Below are positions 34,151 to 45,900 of a stretch of 64,000 bases of DNA, in pieces. Made by a program: the position numbers and the translations under genes. Position 1 is the first letter of the stretch. Each line of letters opens with the position of its first letter. The notes under the pieces were generated by a model. The model was not told the DNA's origin. It saw only the letters and a program-made list of their open reading frames with translations, and did not search any database. The stretch is from Acheta domesticus (lineage: Eukaryota; Arthropoda; Insecta; Orthoptera; Gryllidae), in contig JAHLJT010000631.1 in assembly GCA_031308135.1 (NCBI GenBank), forward strand, positions 225,553,819 through 225,617,818, read 5' to 3'.

Positions 34151-34614
34151 AGAGCTCGCGGGGTGCCACCACTCGCCTCCCTCCTTTGAATGTTCCTCTT
34201 CAAACGAAACGCGATGGCTGTGCACGTGGGTTGCGGGGTTGGCGCAGCGTGCGTCGACTCGAGGAGGTTGCGGTAGGCCCGCACGTCCGCAGCGGCGATA
34301 TTGGTGAGGACGGGCGGGGCGGGGCGAGGAGAGGCGGGGCGGGGCGGGGCGGCGGGCAGGCGCTGAGGGCTATCGGCGGTGGCAGGCGGTCGCTCCCACG
34401 CCCCAGCCGCCTCCTCACACGCCAGCCGCCTCCCCCTCCGCCTCCGCTGCCGCCTCCGCCTCCGCCGCCGCCGCCGCCGCCTCCGCCACCGCCGCCGCCT
34501 CCGCCTCCTCCACCGCCGCCGCCGCCACCGCCTCCTCCTCCTCCGCCGCCGCCGCCGCTGCCTCCGCCTCCGCCTCCGCCGCCGCCTCCGCCGCCGCCGC
34601 CGCCGCCTCCGCCT

Positions 34615-34667
<53 letters not shown>

Positions 34668-34760
34668 TCCGCCTCCGCCTCCGCCGTCGCCGCCTCCGCC
34701 GCCGCCTCCGCCGCCGCCTCCTCCTCCTCCGCCGCCGCCTCCTCCTCCTCTTTCCGCAAA
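34150..34760. repeat. GC island with CCG/CCT trinucleotide array
   Basis: 34430-34750 is almost pure CCGCCGCCTCCGCCT. It yields long artefact frames in several readings: poly-Pro and Arg/Leu on the plus strand, poly-Arg and Glu/Ala on the minus strand. The left part (34150-34420) is CpG-rich and non-repetitive, with GGGCGGGGCGGGGC Sp1-like boxes. Confidence 0.85.
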
Positions 34761-35536
34761 GAATGTATTCCAAACATTTTGGTGGTAGCCAACCAGGAAA
34801 GTTACCTCCAGTATAGCGTTCTCAAATCCAGTTCATTTTCCGCATAACTTGGGGTTCTAAGTGTAGTTGCCATGATCATCAAAAATTAGGACTCTTGTAC
34901 ATGCAGAAAATATGCAAATAAATAATCTTGAATGCAAAGGCAATAGTAAATGTTCTATGAAATACGCAAGAAATTATTTTTATCGCACTGATTGTAATTT
35001 TTATGAAATTTATATTTTTAAAGCGGAAAAATATATTGACATGGAAGTAAATATTTATTATTTAGTTGGGTCCCAGATTATCAATATTTCAAGGGTTCCA
35101 CAAGGTCACAGGTTTGGAAAAACCTTTGATGTCATTATTGGCCCGGTTATACTAGTAAAATAAATCAGGTAAAACCAAAAGTACTTTTTTGTAATTTTGT
35201 TGTCATGAAAACTTGCTAATATATTCATGTAATTCATTGTCATTTTATCGTAATCAGGAACTGAATTTATTAATTATCAGTTCCTTCCATCGTATTTTTA
35301 TGTCTTTTGATGGATATACTACATCCCACCACACTGAAATGTAACATATCAGTCCAGTCTTTGTTTGTCTTTCCTCGTGCGAATTCAAATTGACATCTAT
35401 TTCCTCCCAACGACAACAAGATGATTTATTATTTTTATTGATTATTGATTTATTATTATCTTTAACAATAACCTACTACTTATAACTACTGCCTATAACA
35501 ATAAAAATATTATTCTTGTTATTGTTATTATTGTTA

Positions 35537-35574
<38 letters not shown>

Positions 35575-36779
35575 GAACGAGCAGCTGAAATAAGGAGCTA
35601 TGTGGTGTCACACTTTTAGTGTTCTTCCACTAAAGGAATAAAACATTGCTCTTAATTATTTTTCTACCCAATCCTCTTTAAAAATCGTAATTCAAAAGTC
35701 ATAAGAAAACCACAGATGAGAGAGCCTTGCACTAGCTTTCCACCTCTGGAGTCCAGACTATAAATGCTGGAAATTCCATGTGTAAATTATAGAGGAGAAG
35801 TAAGTTTGCGGCAGTTTCATCTGGGATATCGGATGCCATTGCCTCATCCCATTATTGCCCCGTATTCATTCCCATTATGTACTACATCATTTCTCATGTA
35901 ATCATTGTCATTTCTACGAGCGAGTCGTGCTAATGAGACCCACCTACGGTCAAGATGAGATAATTTGGTTGTGGAATAATAGTTACTGGGTGGTCTTCCC
36001 GTAGTTTCAATTCTTACTATTCAAACATTATTTTCTTCTTTTTCTGCCTCAGCAACGACTACAATTTTGTTGTCCACCTCCGACATTAGACGGAGATTTT
36101 TCCTAGATATATGGGGAGAGACCATTTGAACGTTTAGCCATACATCTGTCTTCAACTTTTTATACCAAAAGAATATTAAGAATGTTCATTACTTATGTAG
36201 GTATCTATGAACTGTAGGGGGGTAAGAATATAACTTTGATAAAGGAACGAAAAAAGTATTATTTCCATTCGCTTATTTTAGAAACGATTAATAGATTTTG
36301 TAAATTATTCTATGGAGATTAATATAACTTAACGAGTGCCTTCAAATATGAAATCGTATTTTTGTGGTTTTATATGAAAACCAATGAAAAGAAACTTCGT
36401 GTTTTCTAATTTTACAAAACACTATTTATTTTCATGAAAATGAGGACTCCGCCTGTGAAAATCTTTGTCCAATAATGACAAACATGCCATCACTTATTTT
36501 TAACCTCCACCAAATCACTGAATGTTCACATGCGTTCAAGAGGTATGATGACATGAAGTATTGACGCTACAATTGCTCAACAGAAGGAAGAATTAAATTA
36601 GTTTCCGGGTTTCGAGTGATCGTACAAAGAAATAGTATTCCCGGTGAATCAAAGCGGAAGAGGACTGAGAACGTAGAAAGAAGGAAAACGGGTGAAGTGG
36701 AAAGGGCTTCTAGATTCTTAAGGAGCTGCCTGATGCGTTTCTGTTGCGCAGAGGCGCTGATGGCCGTGCGCATAATTAC
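34761..36779. other. AT-rich DNA with an (ATT)n array
   Basis: The (ATT)n microsatellite lies at about 35517-35574. The 83-codon frame at 34912-35163 has no domain. Nothing else recognised. Confidence 0.45.
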
Positions 36780-37071
36780 TTCGCGGAGCGTCGAGCCTTT
36801 TCGCGGAGGGTTGAAGGGGAGGGGAGGGGGGGAGGGGGGATGATCCGCTTTCAGCACTCCCCCACCCCTACCTGCCGCCGCTGTCGCTCAGCGCGAGCGT
36901 TGCTCGCATGTGAAGGGCGCCGGCGCTGGCGCGGGGCCGTCCATCATCCGGAGGGCGCTGCCTGCCCCACCCCCACCACACCACACCCCCACTCCCGCAT
37001 TCCTCCCCCCTCCTCCCGCTCTACGCGTCCCGCGATCCTAGCCAGGCGCTTCCATTTTAACGAAGCTGCAG
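36780..37071 (+). promoter_or_regulatory. GC-rich island ending in a splice-donor-like site
   Basis: CpG-rich. It ends with GAAGCTGCAG|GTGAGAGG, a strong donor match (GT at 37072). This could be an untranslated first exon and promoter; no downstream exon is identified. Confidence 0.25.
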
Positions 37072-37672
37072 GTGAGAGGATTCTTTTATTAACGGAGGAG
37101 CGAGGCTTGAGAAGTGGTGTGTTCTGTTGGGAGGACGATGACTGATCTCGATGTCAGAGAATTGGATTAGATATAACTTCGTAATTATCCGCAGAACACG
37201 TGTTTTCGTCAAAAATATTTTAAATCTCACTTCATTTAATAGTTTGTCTTATATTTCAGATTAAATGTTTTGAATTTGTAATTGTTCACTTAATTTAATT
37301 GTGTTTCTATTAATAATTATTTCCGGTAAGAATAAGATTTTTGAACAATGACTTCACTGAAAGACTGAGACTGAAAGTGAAGCCTCTGATATGCAACAAT
37401 GTTTTCCCTGAGTTTTCTTTTTTACTCAATGGTGTATTATAATGCAAAAAAAGAAACAACACCCAAGAAAGTAATTATTATCTTGTTTTTCGCACTTATG
37501 TATAACTTGCATTTTATTTTATCGAGACACACTTATGCTTTTTGTGTGCGAGACACACCCCGCAATTCTCCGTCATCGCTTCTTTCTTTATTGTCTTTCT
37601 ACACCATTGCTGACGTCAGCCCTCATCAGCCGTTTCTTATTGTTATTTCAACTAATGCTTCACTCCAATTAC

Positions 37673-37709
<37 letters not shown>

Positions 37710-37712
37710 TAT
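37673..37712. repeat. (AAT)n array at the R4/Dong fragment
   Basis: About 12 units, directly followed by sequence of the LINE. Confidence 0.9.
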
Positions 37713-37981
37713 GTAGTCATCAAGATGAACCTCTAATGAGGCTGGTCATGAAATCTGACCGAAGGATAGGAAACAGATGCATGGTTAGAGTAGCAAGAAG
37801 TACTGCAAAGAAAACTAGGCAAATGTGTGCAAAACTATGCAAATCGTGTCTAGTGGTAGATGTTACTATGCCCTGCGATTAAAACTTCGTAACCAAGGCG
37901 GCAGAGAAACGTCTTAAATACAAGAGTTTGGAAATCGAGATCAGCCGAATGTGGGGCGTAAAAGTGCAGGTCGTCCCGATT
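37713..37981 (+). pseudogene. deleted fragment of the R4/Dong-like LINE
   Basis: GTAGTCATCAAGATGAACCT onward matches 20510-20625 of the full copy (thumb region). After a ~20-bp junction it matches 21189-21331 (endonuclease region) with few differences. About 565 bp in between are gone, and the copy stops before the 3' UTR, at GTCCCGAT. It has in-frame stops (for example the one ending CCCTGCGATTAA near 37880) and cannot be active. Confidence 0.85.
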
Positions 37982-38700
37982 TATCTTCCTTTTAAAAAGA
38001 AAATAAAAGTGAATTGTATGGTCACTCATAAAAATCCGATTGCTTTAGGTTAATGGCAGTTCGTATTCAATATGGAAAATGTCATTGACTTTCTTTTTTA
38101 ATAATGGTTGTTTTAACAAGAAAAAACTTAATTCGCATCGTAACATTTTTATACTTTCCTTATGTAATGTAGTATTGCCCGACAAAAAATGAAAACACAA
38201 AGATGGACATATTGAATGGAAAATGGGGAATTAAGTAACAAGACTATTACACTAAGAAATATTGCACAGTATGTTATGTCATTACCATACTGAATCGTCC
38301 GCAGAATTGCCAGTGCGGTTAGGTCAGAAATTCTTTGAACGATTACAAGCGAACAACTACATTTTTGCAATACTCTTTTGAAAAACCTATTCATTACACT
38401 ACAATTAAGAAAAAGCACACCAATCTTTGCTTTTATGAATATATCAATAAAATTAATTATTATTATTATTGTTATTATTATTACTAAAGGTTTAAATTAA
38501 GAATACGCACTTCTGAAATATTATTTAAAAATAATTCAAGATCCACGGAATACGTGCATAAACTCTTACAATTAATTGCTGTGTTGATTAATGTCAGTTT
38601 TAAGAACAATGACTCTATCTCAAAATCTCATTCATTACCTAATTAGGAACTCCTATTCATAGCCTTTTATCAATATTCAATTTCGCGCTTTTGTCTCTAC
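37982..38700. other. AT-rich spacer with (ATT)n
   Basis: A short ATT array lies at about 38455-38485. No gene seen. Confidence 0.4.
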
Positions 38701-38862
38701 ACCGCCTTCTACTTGGAAGACTCTTGTTCCTCAGCGCCTTGACGGCAACCGTCCTTGAAGCGGAATTTGCACTTGCTCCCGCGCGTTATCACGTCGCCTG
38801 CGTAGAGGCGGAATCAAAGAAGGGCGAAGGGGAGGAGATGCCAAGTCGATAGAGCGTGTGAC

Positions 38863-38933
38863 CTCAGATCCCCGCCCTCCTCAACGCGCTGGGTCTGGGC
38901 CTTGAACTCAGCCACCGAGCCGTCTTCCGCCAT
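38863..38933 (-). other. possible coding exon in a GC-rich island
   Basis: On the minus strand a pyrimidine tract and acceptor, GTCTCTCCCCCCGCAG, directly precede ATGGCGGAAGACGGC. The frame reads MAEDGSVAEFKAQTQRVEEG and then GDLR, up to a GAG|GTCACA donor-like site (GT at 38861-38862). That gives 71 bases if both sites are used. The composition is unlike the repeat artefacts nearby. I do not recognise the protein and see no partner exon, so this is a hypothesis only. Confidence 0.25.
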
Positions 38934-39080
38934 CTGCGGGGGGAGAGACGAACAGCCCAGGTCGAGCAGACTTATGGCCGTGACCTGCGAGCGAACTCGC
39001 GTGCTCACAGGGCATCTCGCACGACGCGGGCGGGACACACGTACAAATGTTAGGTGCAAACCATAGTGTATCGGTGTCAA

Positions 39081-39591
39081 AGAATGTGGGCTGGGGATAA
39101 TGGTGTCAAAATGTTTTGAATTCGAATCAACTTAACAGTGAAGTGGGGTTAACCTTTGTATTCATGTCGTGTATTCTTCGATCATGAACATGTGTAAATC
39201 TCTGTGTTATTGTAAGGAAAATTGAGAAGAACCGATTAAAAATGAATTATTTTCTGGTGGAGTTATTTCCCAACTTTAAATAATTTTTTTAAAGATATTA
39301 AAATTTTAATATTCATGTATTTTCAGTAACTACATTTATATTTGCTGAGAGTGCATTTATACGAAGAGCGGTTCTCAAAATGTTACTATTAAATTGTGTA
39401 AATAAAGATGAACTGCGAGATATATGTTTTGGAATTGTGAAAAAAATACGTTATTTTAAAGCATCCCAAAATAATACAAATGTACCGGTTTAGAGATCAC
39501 AGTGTTTGAAGACAGTTGAGGACGACATGTAAGTTACATAGTATCCCACCCTGCAACTACTCGCTGACATGAAATCGTTTGCTTCAGATGC
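39081..39591. other. AT-rich spacer
   Basis: Nothing identified. Confidence 0.4.
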
Positions 39592-39593
39592 CC

Positions 39594-39829
39594 TATGGTC
39601 CCGATTAAAATAAGTTGGTGATTGACAGTTGTGCTTCTGAAACTGTTGCTTCGAGTATATGACTTGGTTGCTTTTATAAGTACTTTTATAACTATTTGTT
39701 TGAAATGTTTATTTTCGTGCCCTGGGAACGCGTGCTCAGTTGTACGCAACTTGTCAACGTTTCCTTTCCATTTTCCTCCTTTCCATTCGCAACTGTCGAT
39801 CACCAACTTATTTTAATCGGACCATACCT
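39594..39829. mobile_element. MITE with ~36-bp terminal inverted repeats
   Basis: Left end TATGGTCCCGATTAAAATAA(G) and right end, reverse-complemented, TATGGTCCGATTAAAATAA(G). Both continue with TTGGTGATTGACAGTTG (one substitution at the right). The TA at each edge suggests a TA target, as for Tc1/mariner-type elements. No transposase is encoded. A third, solitary end lies at 10779. Confidence 0.8.
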
Positions 39830-40239
39830 TCGTTTTTTCTCCAGAGCCCCTTCTTTTCCATTATCTCCGCCTTGCCCTAAACTGAGCCGCCCGTCCCTTA
39901 ATTTGAATAGTTTGCTACCAGTAGGAATTTCCCGTAAAAATAAATTTTTATCAATTCTGAGGGTGGAACATTATCAAAAGACTTATGATGTAACATTCTG
40001 TGTACTGCAATTAAGTCACGAAACTCTATTATCGGTAATATAATTGTAATTATTTTGCAAGGCTACAATAACATTTGTTCGTAATTCATTCTAAATAAAT
40101 ATTAAGTATATTTGTTTATGATTTCCTTAAATGCGTGTTACAAATGAACTGAACGTGTATTAAATCAAGTTTCAAAATTCCGAAAAACTGAAAATAAATA
40201 ATTTCCGCTTGCAAGACCTGTCCGTGCTCTTGCAAAGAA
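39830..40239. other. spacer
   Basis: No feature recognised. Confidence 0.4.
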
Positions 40240-40597
40240 ACGTCACATGAAGCGCTCGTCCCAAGAAAGGTGCTGCAGCGCGGCGCCCCGCGCGCGCTCA
40301 AAGGGGCTTCAGGCTGAAGGGCTCGCGGCTCGACGTTGAAGCGCCCGCCTCGCCAGTCACTGCAAAGGCGTCGCAAGTGGCAGGCGAGCCGGCGCCCGCG
40401 ACGGCGGGGAGGGGGGGGGAGAGGGGTCAAAGCGAAGCGAGCGGCCCTGCCCCGCTCCAAGTGGCAGGCGAGTTGGCACCCGCGAAGGGGCGATGGAGAA
40501 GGGGGGCGGCGGGGTCAAAGCGAAGCGAGCGGCGCTGCCCCGCCCCCCGAATCCTCTCTCTCTCCGCGGGGGGTGGGGGGGCGGGCCAATCAATGGG

Positions 40598-40647
<50 letters not shown>

Positions 40648-40960
40648 AGGCGGGCAGCAGTTGCCCGGCGGCGCCGCAGCCGCGCGCTATGCGCTCCGCC
40701 CCCGCCAGCCGCAGCAGCAGCGCGGAGGCAGCGGACCCGCCGCCCGCCGCCTCCGCCGACGACTCCGCCGCCGCCGCCCGCCGCCCCGCGCGCCGCCCGC
40801 CCCCAGGTACGTCACCGCCGCCCGCAGCCTCCGGCCGCTCCCCCGAACCACTTCCACCACCTCGCTACTTCAAAGTTTCTCCTGCACCTTCGTCTCCGGC
40901 GGCCCTTCCTTCCTCCCGGCTCCGTCCCGTGCCTTACCTCAGCCACTTCATTTGAATAAC
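40240..40960 (+). promoter_or_regulatory. CpG island with GGC array, promoter-like
   Basis: CpG-rich throughout. It contains an imperfect direct repeat, AAGTGGCAGGCGAG at 40374 and 40458, each followed by GGTCAAAGCGAAGCGAGCGG (40425 and 40512). A (GGC)n run lies at about 40600-40650. The arrangement of GC island, GGC-rich leader, ATG and donor resembles a gene start; see the next entry. Confidence 0.35.
40689..40806 (+). other. possible first coding exon
   Basis: The ATG at 40689 (MRSAPASRSSSAEAADPPPA...) opens about 39 Ala/Pro/Arg/Ser-rich codons to CCCCAG|GTACGT (GT at 40807), a strong donor consensus. Low-complexity N-termini like this are common in first exons, but they also arise by chance in GC repeats. 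The function cannot be told. Confidence 0.3.
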
Positions 40961-40969
40961 ACCACCTCC

Positions 40970-41690
40970 CGTGCTCAACTTCCTGTAAATAGAACCTGCC
41001 CCCCTACTCCTACACCGTGAGTGACACTGTGCCACCCCAGCAGCCGTTCGCGTAAATGGGGGAACCTCTTTTTTTTACTTTCTGTAAGCGAAAAACTTCA
41101 TTTGCAGCGTGACTGAGACCGTCTGTGATTACGATCTGCCAAACTCTCGGAAATTTCTATCTTTTATCTTTGCCGTCACGCGAAATCTTGAGTCGTTCTG
41201 TGGGTCTGGGAGGTAGAGGTCGTGGTGGTAAGCAAATTCTCCATAGATCATGCGTCCGATGCACAAAGTCTTCCTTCCTTCTCTTCATATTTTAGTTCTT
41301 TCATAAGAACAGATGCAGCACTATGTTTCACACGTACTATCAGTGCTAGTCTGGTAGAGGCTGGTCTTCACATTTTTCAAAGTTTTCTGGAAATCACTCT
41401 CGCGAGTTATTGCGATTGAAAGGTGAAATGATTAAACGCACGAACGGACAGAAACGATAGGAAGCCGAGTTCTGCTCGAGAATCAAATTGCTTCTGGGAG
41501 CGCGAAGTCGGAGTCTCAGAAGGCGCCGGCTGTGACGACTCCGGGCAGTTGAACAGGTTTGATTTATCGGGCGCATCACGCGAGACGAGGAAGTGAGGAA
41601 AACTTGGCGCGAAAAAAAGAAAGAAAGAAAAAAATCGCGAGTGAAAAGCGAACTTTGTTGATGGGCTGTCGCGCGGAGGGTGTGTAACGC
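40970..41690. other. spacer
   Basis: No gene recognised. Confidence 0.4.
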
Positions 41691-42440
41691 GAGTGATTTT
41701 TCCGGTGTCTTCTGCCTCGCGGTGCACTGCTCCGCGGGGTCCCCATCCGACCCGTGCTCCCGTTGCTGCGATCCGTCACCTGTGCTGCGCTGCGACGTGG
41801 GCGCCGCGTGCGGCACTGCGCGTGGCTGCGCCGTGCTGCGCGCGCCCGGCCCTTGATCTTGGGCGCCGTGTGCTGCGCGGACTGCGCCGTGCTGCGCGCG
41901 TCCGACCGTCCTGGGCGCCGTGCTGGACCGTGCTGGACTGTGCTGCGCTGTGCTGGACGTGCCGGGCCGTCGTGCACGCCGTGTGCTGCGCGCGTCCCTC
42001 CGCCCGTGTGGTTGGCCTTGCTGCGCTGTGCTGCGCCTTGCTGCGCTTTGCCGCGCCTTGCTGCGCTGTGCTGCGCCTTGCTGCGCTGTGCTGCGCCTTG
42101 CTGCGCTGTGCTGCGCTGTGCTGCGCCTTGCTGCGCTGTGCCGCGCCTTGCTGCGCTGTGCTGCGCCTTGCTGCGCTGTGCTGCGCCTTGCTGCGCCGTG
42201 CTGCGCGGTGTTGCGCTTTGCTGCGCTCTGCTGCGCGCGCCCGTCCGTTCGTCTTGGCCGCCCTGCGCTGGGCCGTGCTGCGCTGCCCCGGGCTGTGCTG
42301 CGCCGGGCGGTGCTGCGGCGCGCGGCGTGCAGAGCGCGTGCTGTACGCGCGCTCGCAGCGCCTGGCGTTGGAGCGGCCGCCCGTCGTCGGGGGAGAGCCC
42401 TTGTCGGAGAGAGAAGCCATCGTAAGTGCAGGCGCGGGCC
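41691..42440. repeat. CTGCGCTGTG/CTGCGCCTTG minisatellite
   Basis: A decanucleotide array, densest at 42020-42235, alternates CTGCGCTGTG and CTGCGCCTTG, with looser variants from about 41770 to 42310. It keeps several frames open on both strands (up to 380 codons), giving Cys/Leu/Ala-rich or Ala/Arg/Ser/Gln-rich artefacts. A donor-like CATCGTAAGTG lies at its right edge (42418-42428). Confidence 0.85.
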
Positions 42441-42524
42441 TAAGACCCGCAAAATGTTACATTGTAACATAAAACAAATCCACGTCCAGTTTAGATAACC
42501 ACAGAAAGTATCGGATCGTGGAGT

Positions 42525-42911
42525 CAGAGTGGCCACTTTCTGGAAAACGTGGGAAACCGGGAAGAATCTGGGGAGTTCATTGCTCGCGAAAAGTCACGAA
42601 AAAGTCACAGATTTTACAGAAAGATCCTAAGCATTTAGGGGAAATATTGAGAGGGTTTGTAGAACTATATATTTTCCCTTAAAAAACGTTGGTACAACGT
42701 TATTATTTACTCAGTTTTTATTTGATAAGAAAATATTTTCACGTCAAAACGCGAAAATTAACTTATTTGTACTAGGGTAGCTTTAATTTTTTATGTAAGT
42801 AGTGTGAAATTACAAATCTTATTAATCAAATTACAGGGGGAAAATAAAAAAGGCACCGAAAAAACGGGAAAAGTCAAGGAAATTTGTTTCCGGTAATAAG
42901 TGGCCACTCTG
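42525..42911. mobile_element. MITE-like element with CAGAGTGGCCACTT termini
   Basis: CAGAGTGGCCACTT at 42525 and its inverse AAGTGGCCACTCTG ending at 42911 frame ~387 bp of non-coding, AT-rich DNA. The inner ends also match loosely (GGAAAACGTGGGAAACCGGG versus GGAAAC...). No clear target duplication is seen. Confidence 0.65.
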
Positions 42912-42924
42912 TAGAATATGCTCA

Positions 42925-45900
42925 GGTAAGCTGTGCAGTAATTTGAATAATTTGTTGTTCTTTCGTGCAGGTTACCTGACATGATCTCTTGTTCCTACTC
43001 CTCTGATTCTAGTTTTAATTATACTGTATTTTCTGGCTTCTGCTGTCTGTTATCCATGCAGTATGAGATTAAAAACATCGTTAAATTTATGTCTGATAGA
43101 TTGGGCCCAGGTTGTTGACGTTTCAATGCAGCCCATTAAACTCAAACAAAAATATTCGCTTGCTTACTTTTGAAAGAGTTTACGGATGGAAGATCATGAT
43201 TGACACCAAAACTCTTATCTTTGTCTTACCAGGAAAGTAATACATCTCAAAAAGTGATATTTTTCAGGTTTTATGCTGAGCACAGCCGTTTATTTACAGA
43301 CCTAGACAGTGTACTCTACATCGGCGTAATAGAAATTTAACTTATAAAATTAGACTATTTTTTAAACATGTTTTTTCACTTACGTAAAAATAACTATTTG
43401 AGATGTAGCTTGTCTTTTTTCATTGGCATGCGTTCGAACATTGTAAAGAAAAAACTGGTCATAGTCTTCAAACATGATTATTGGGTTTTATTCTCTGATA
43501 ACCTCATATTAATGAGTCATCGTTTTCATATTAAAGTCGCTCTTTTTGAATGAAAGTGGTAGAACGCAAAATAGAAACTGAAATTAGAAAACATTAGCTG
43601 TCTTGAAGAAAATATTTTGTAAAGTGAAGTTATGACTTTTTATTTCAATGTTTAAACGTTTTGGCAGTTTAATATTTATTAATTTGTAAATAATAATTCT
43701 TTAGGTTCTTGGTTTATTATGTAATTCTTCATAAGTACGAGTATTTATTCCTCTAAGATTTATGACTTTACACAATGACGGAAAAAACACGATTAGTTGA
43801 AACATATCTGGTAGTCTTACAACGTAATCACGCGATTTTTGGTATAAGATAACGAATAATGCAATTCACTAAGAGATTTTACACCCCGGATCATTAACTG
43901 AAAAGATTTTTTCAATCGAATCTAGGTTAACTAACAATTTAATTTTATGTAATTTAAGTAGGTTAATATGATTTAACACTTCCCAATAACCCAAATCTCT
44001 TATATGAATTACTTCGTTTTTGGTTATTCGCAAACCTAATTACTTAGTTAGGTCTATTAGTTCAGACGTCTCTTTAGTTTTACATCGTAATGAGAGATTT
44101 TGTAATTAAAGTCATATATTATATTGCTTTGATGATTATTAGTCAGATTTAGAAACTTGTTTCTTATTAATTACAACAGTGGAAAATTGAATGGCGTCTT
44201 TATTTTTAGGAGACTCATTGACAAATCACGAACCTTGAAACGGTTTCATCTCATGGGTTAAAATCCTGCACTTATGTGATAAATACCCAGGGACGAGAAA
44301 CATTTTGAGAGGATAGACAGTGCAATGAGATAAAACTATAATATTTTATACTTTTTGCGTATTACGTAAGGCCACTAATTATGTGACAAACTTTCGCACT
44401 TGATGGAAATGAAGAAAAATTATCACTTGCGTTAGATAATATGTAAATAAGTTGCCAAAATAGGCATCGGGTTGCAAAATTGTATGCTGATAAGTATTTT
44501 TACCTACGTAAAGTTCTCTCCTTACGATTGTCTATTTCAAATAATTTAAATTAGTAAAACTAGCCGTAAAGGGACAATCCTAGAACGTATGCGATTTCAT
44601 TTGCTTCTTAGTTTGAAAGTTATGTGTTTAATACGCGATTATGCGGTTCATTATGGGATGGCATCAGTTCGGGTACATGCGTATTTAGCGCAAAGTGTAA
44701 GTATTTTAGCGCATCATTTTATATGCGTTAGCTAGAACGATTAGCGAAACATTTTACAGAGAGTAAATACTGTGCTTTTCAGCCAATGGCGTTCCCGAGA
44801 GTGGAATGATGATGAATATGTGCGCTTTCTTCATTCTTAATACAATATTTGCTTTCATAGCTTTCAAAGTTGTTTTATTATTACATAGGATCAACCGTAA
44901 CACGATAATGTCCTCATCATTTGTCAAGAAAATTTGTGAAAACGAAATATCACACTTTCTGGTTAATATCTGTCAAAATCTTCTGTCACTCCAACATTCA
45001 TACACCGTTCACAGTATGGTAGAAGAATTGTTTACATGGATCGTATTCACAAAGCCATCACTAATCGAAAGTCGAAAAAAACAAAACAATAGCACATAAG
45101 TTTTAAGCTCTTAAGTCACTTAATATATAATACTCTTACAATGACGATGCCAAGCAACTTTTTTGTCAATCGTTTATCACGTGTCACAGAGTTTCTTGAT
45201 TGATTAATTTATTCAAGTACTTCATAGTAACGCTTCTTTTTACCACTAAAAAGAATTGCATTTCTTTTGAATACTCCATTAGTCATTTACACGTACTCTT
45301 TTATCCTGCTTTCCCACGTCTATCTGAATAGTTTTCAAACCCAGTTCTGATTGTGCATTTTCTTCTTATAGATGCCTCAGAACCGAAAAAAAACTTGTAA
45401 TTCGTTAACATCATTTTGACAATTAGCAATTATTATTCACTGACGTTTTAAAACAAGGATATATGAAATCAAATCAGTCATGACTCATAGAAAATTTCCT
45501 ACCCTCCAGATTCGCTTTCATTGGAGTGGGAGTCTCAGATCCATTCACAACTTCCCGTTCATTGATCCCATTGTGATTTATGGGCGGCTTTGAACGTTGC
45601 CCATGGCAAAGGGAGCCTCCGCAAGTTCTTTTTGACTCGCGAATTTCCGAATGAAAAATATATTCTACTTTTTCATTTCCTTTTATGTCTGACCACTGAT
45701 GGCGTAGTAAATATTGCGTGGATCATCAGGAATGTAAATATGCTTTGTTGAATGTCCTAGTTTCAGTAGTATTTCCAGATTAATTCACAAACACAGGGGA
45801 GTTTTCTCAGGAAAAAGTACTTCTTTTGCGCGAAAAAATAAAGTTTATTTTCCAAGAACTGTAAATCACCACAAAGAAATCCTGGCCTAATACAAATCTT

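Noticed and set aside
34090..34816. Long frames reading poly-Arg, poly-Pro, Arg/Leu and Glu/Ala
   Set aside because: All come from one CCG/CCT trinucleotide array. A pure array is open in several frames on both strands.
41394..42536. 380-codon minus frame and 259/223/192-codon plus frames
   Set aside because: They follow the decanucleotide minisatellite. Ala/Arg/Ser/Gln or Cys/Leu composition, no domain.
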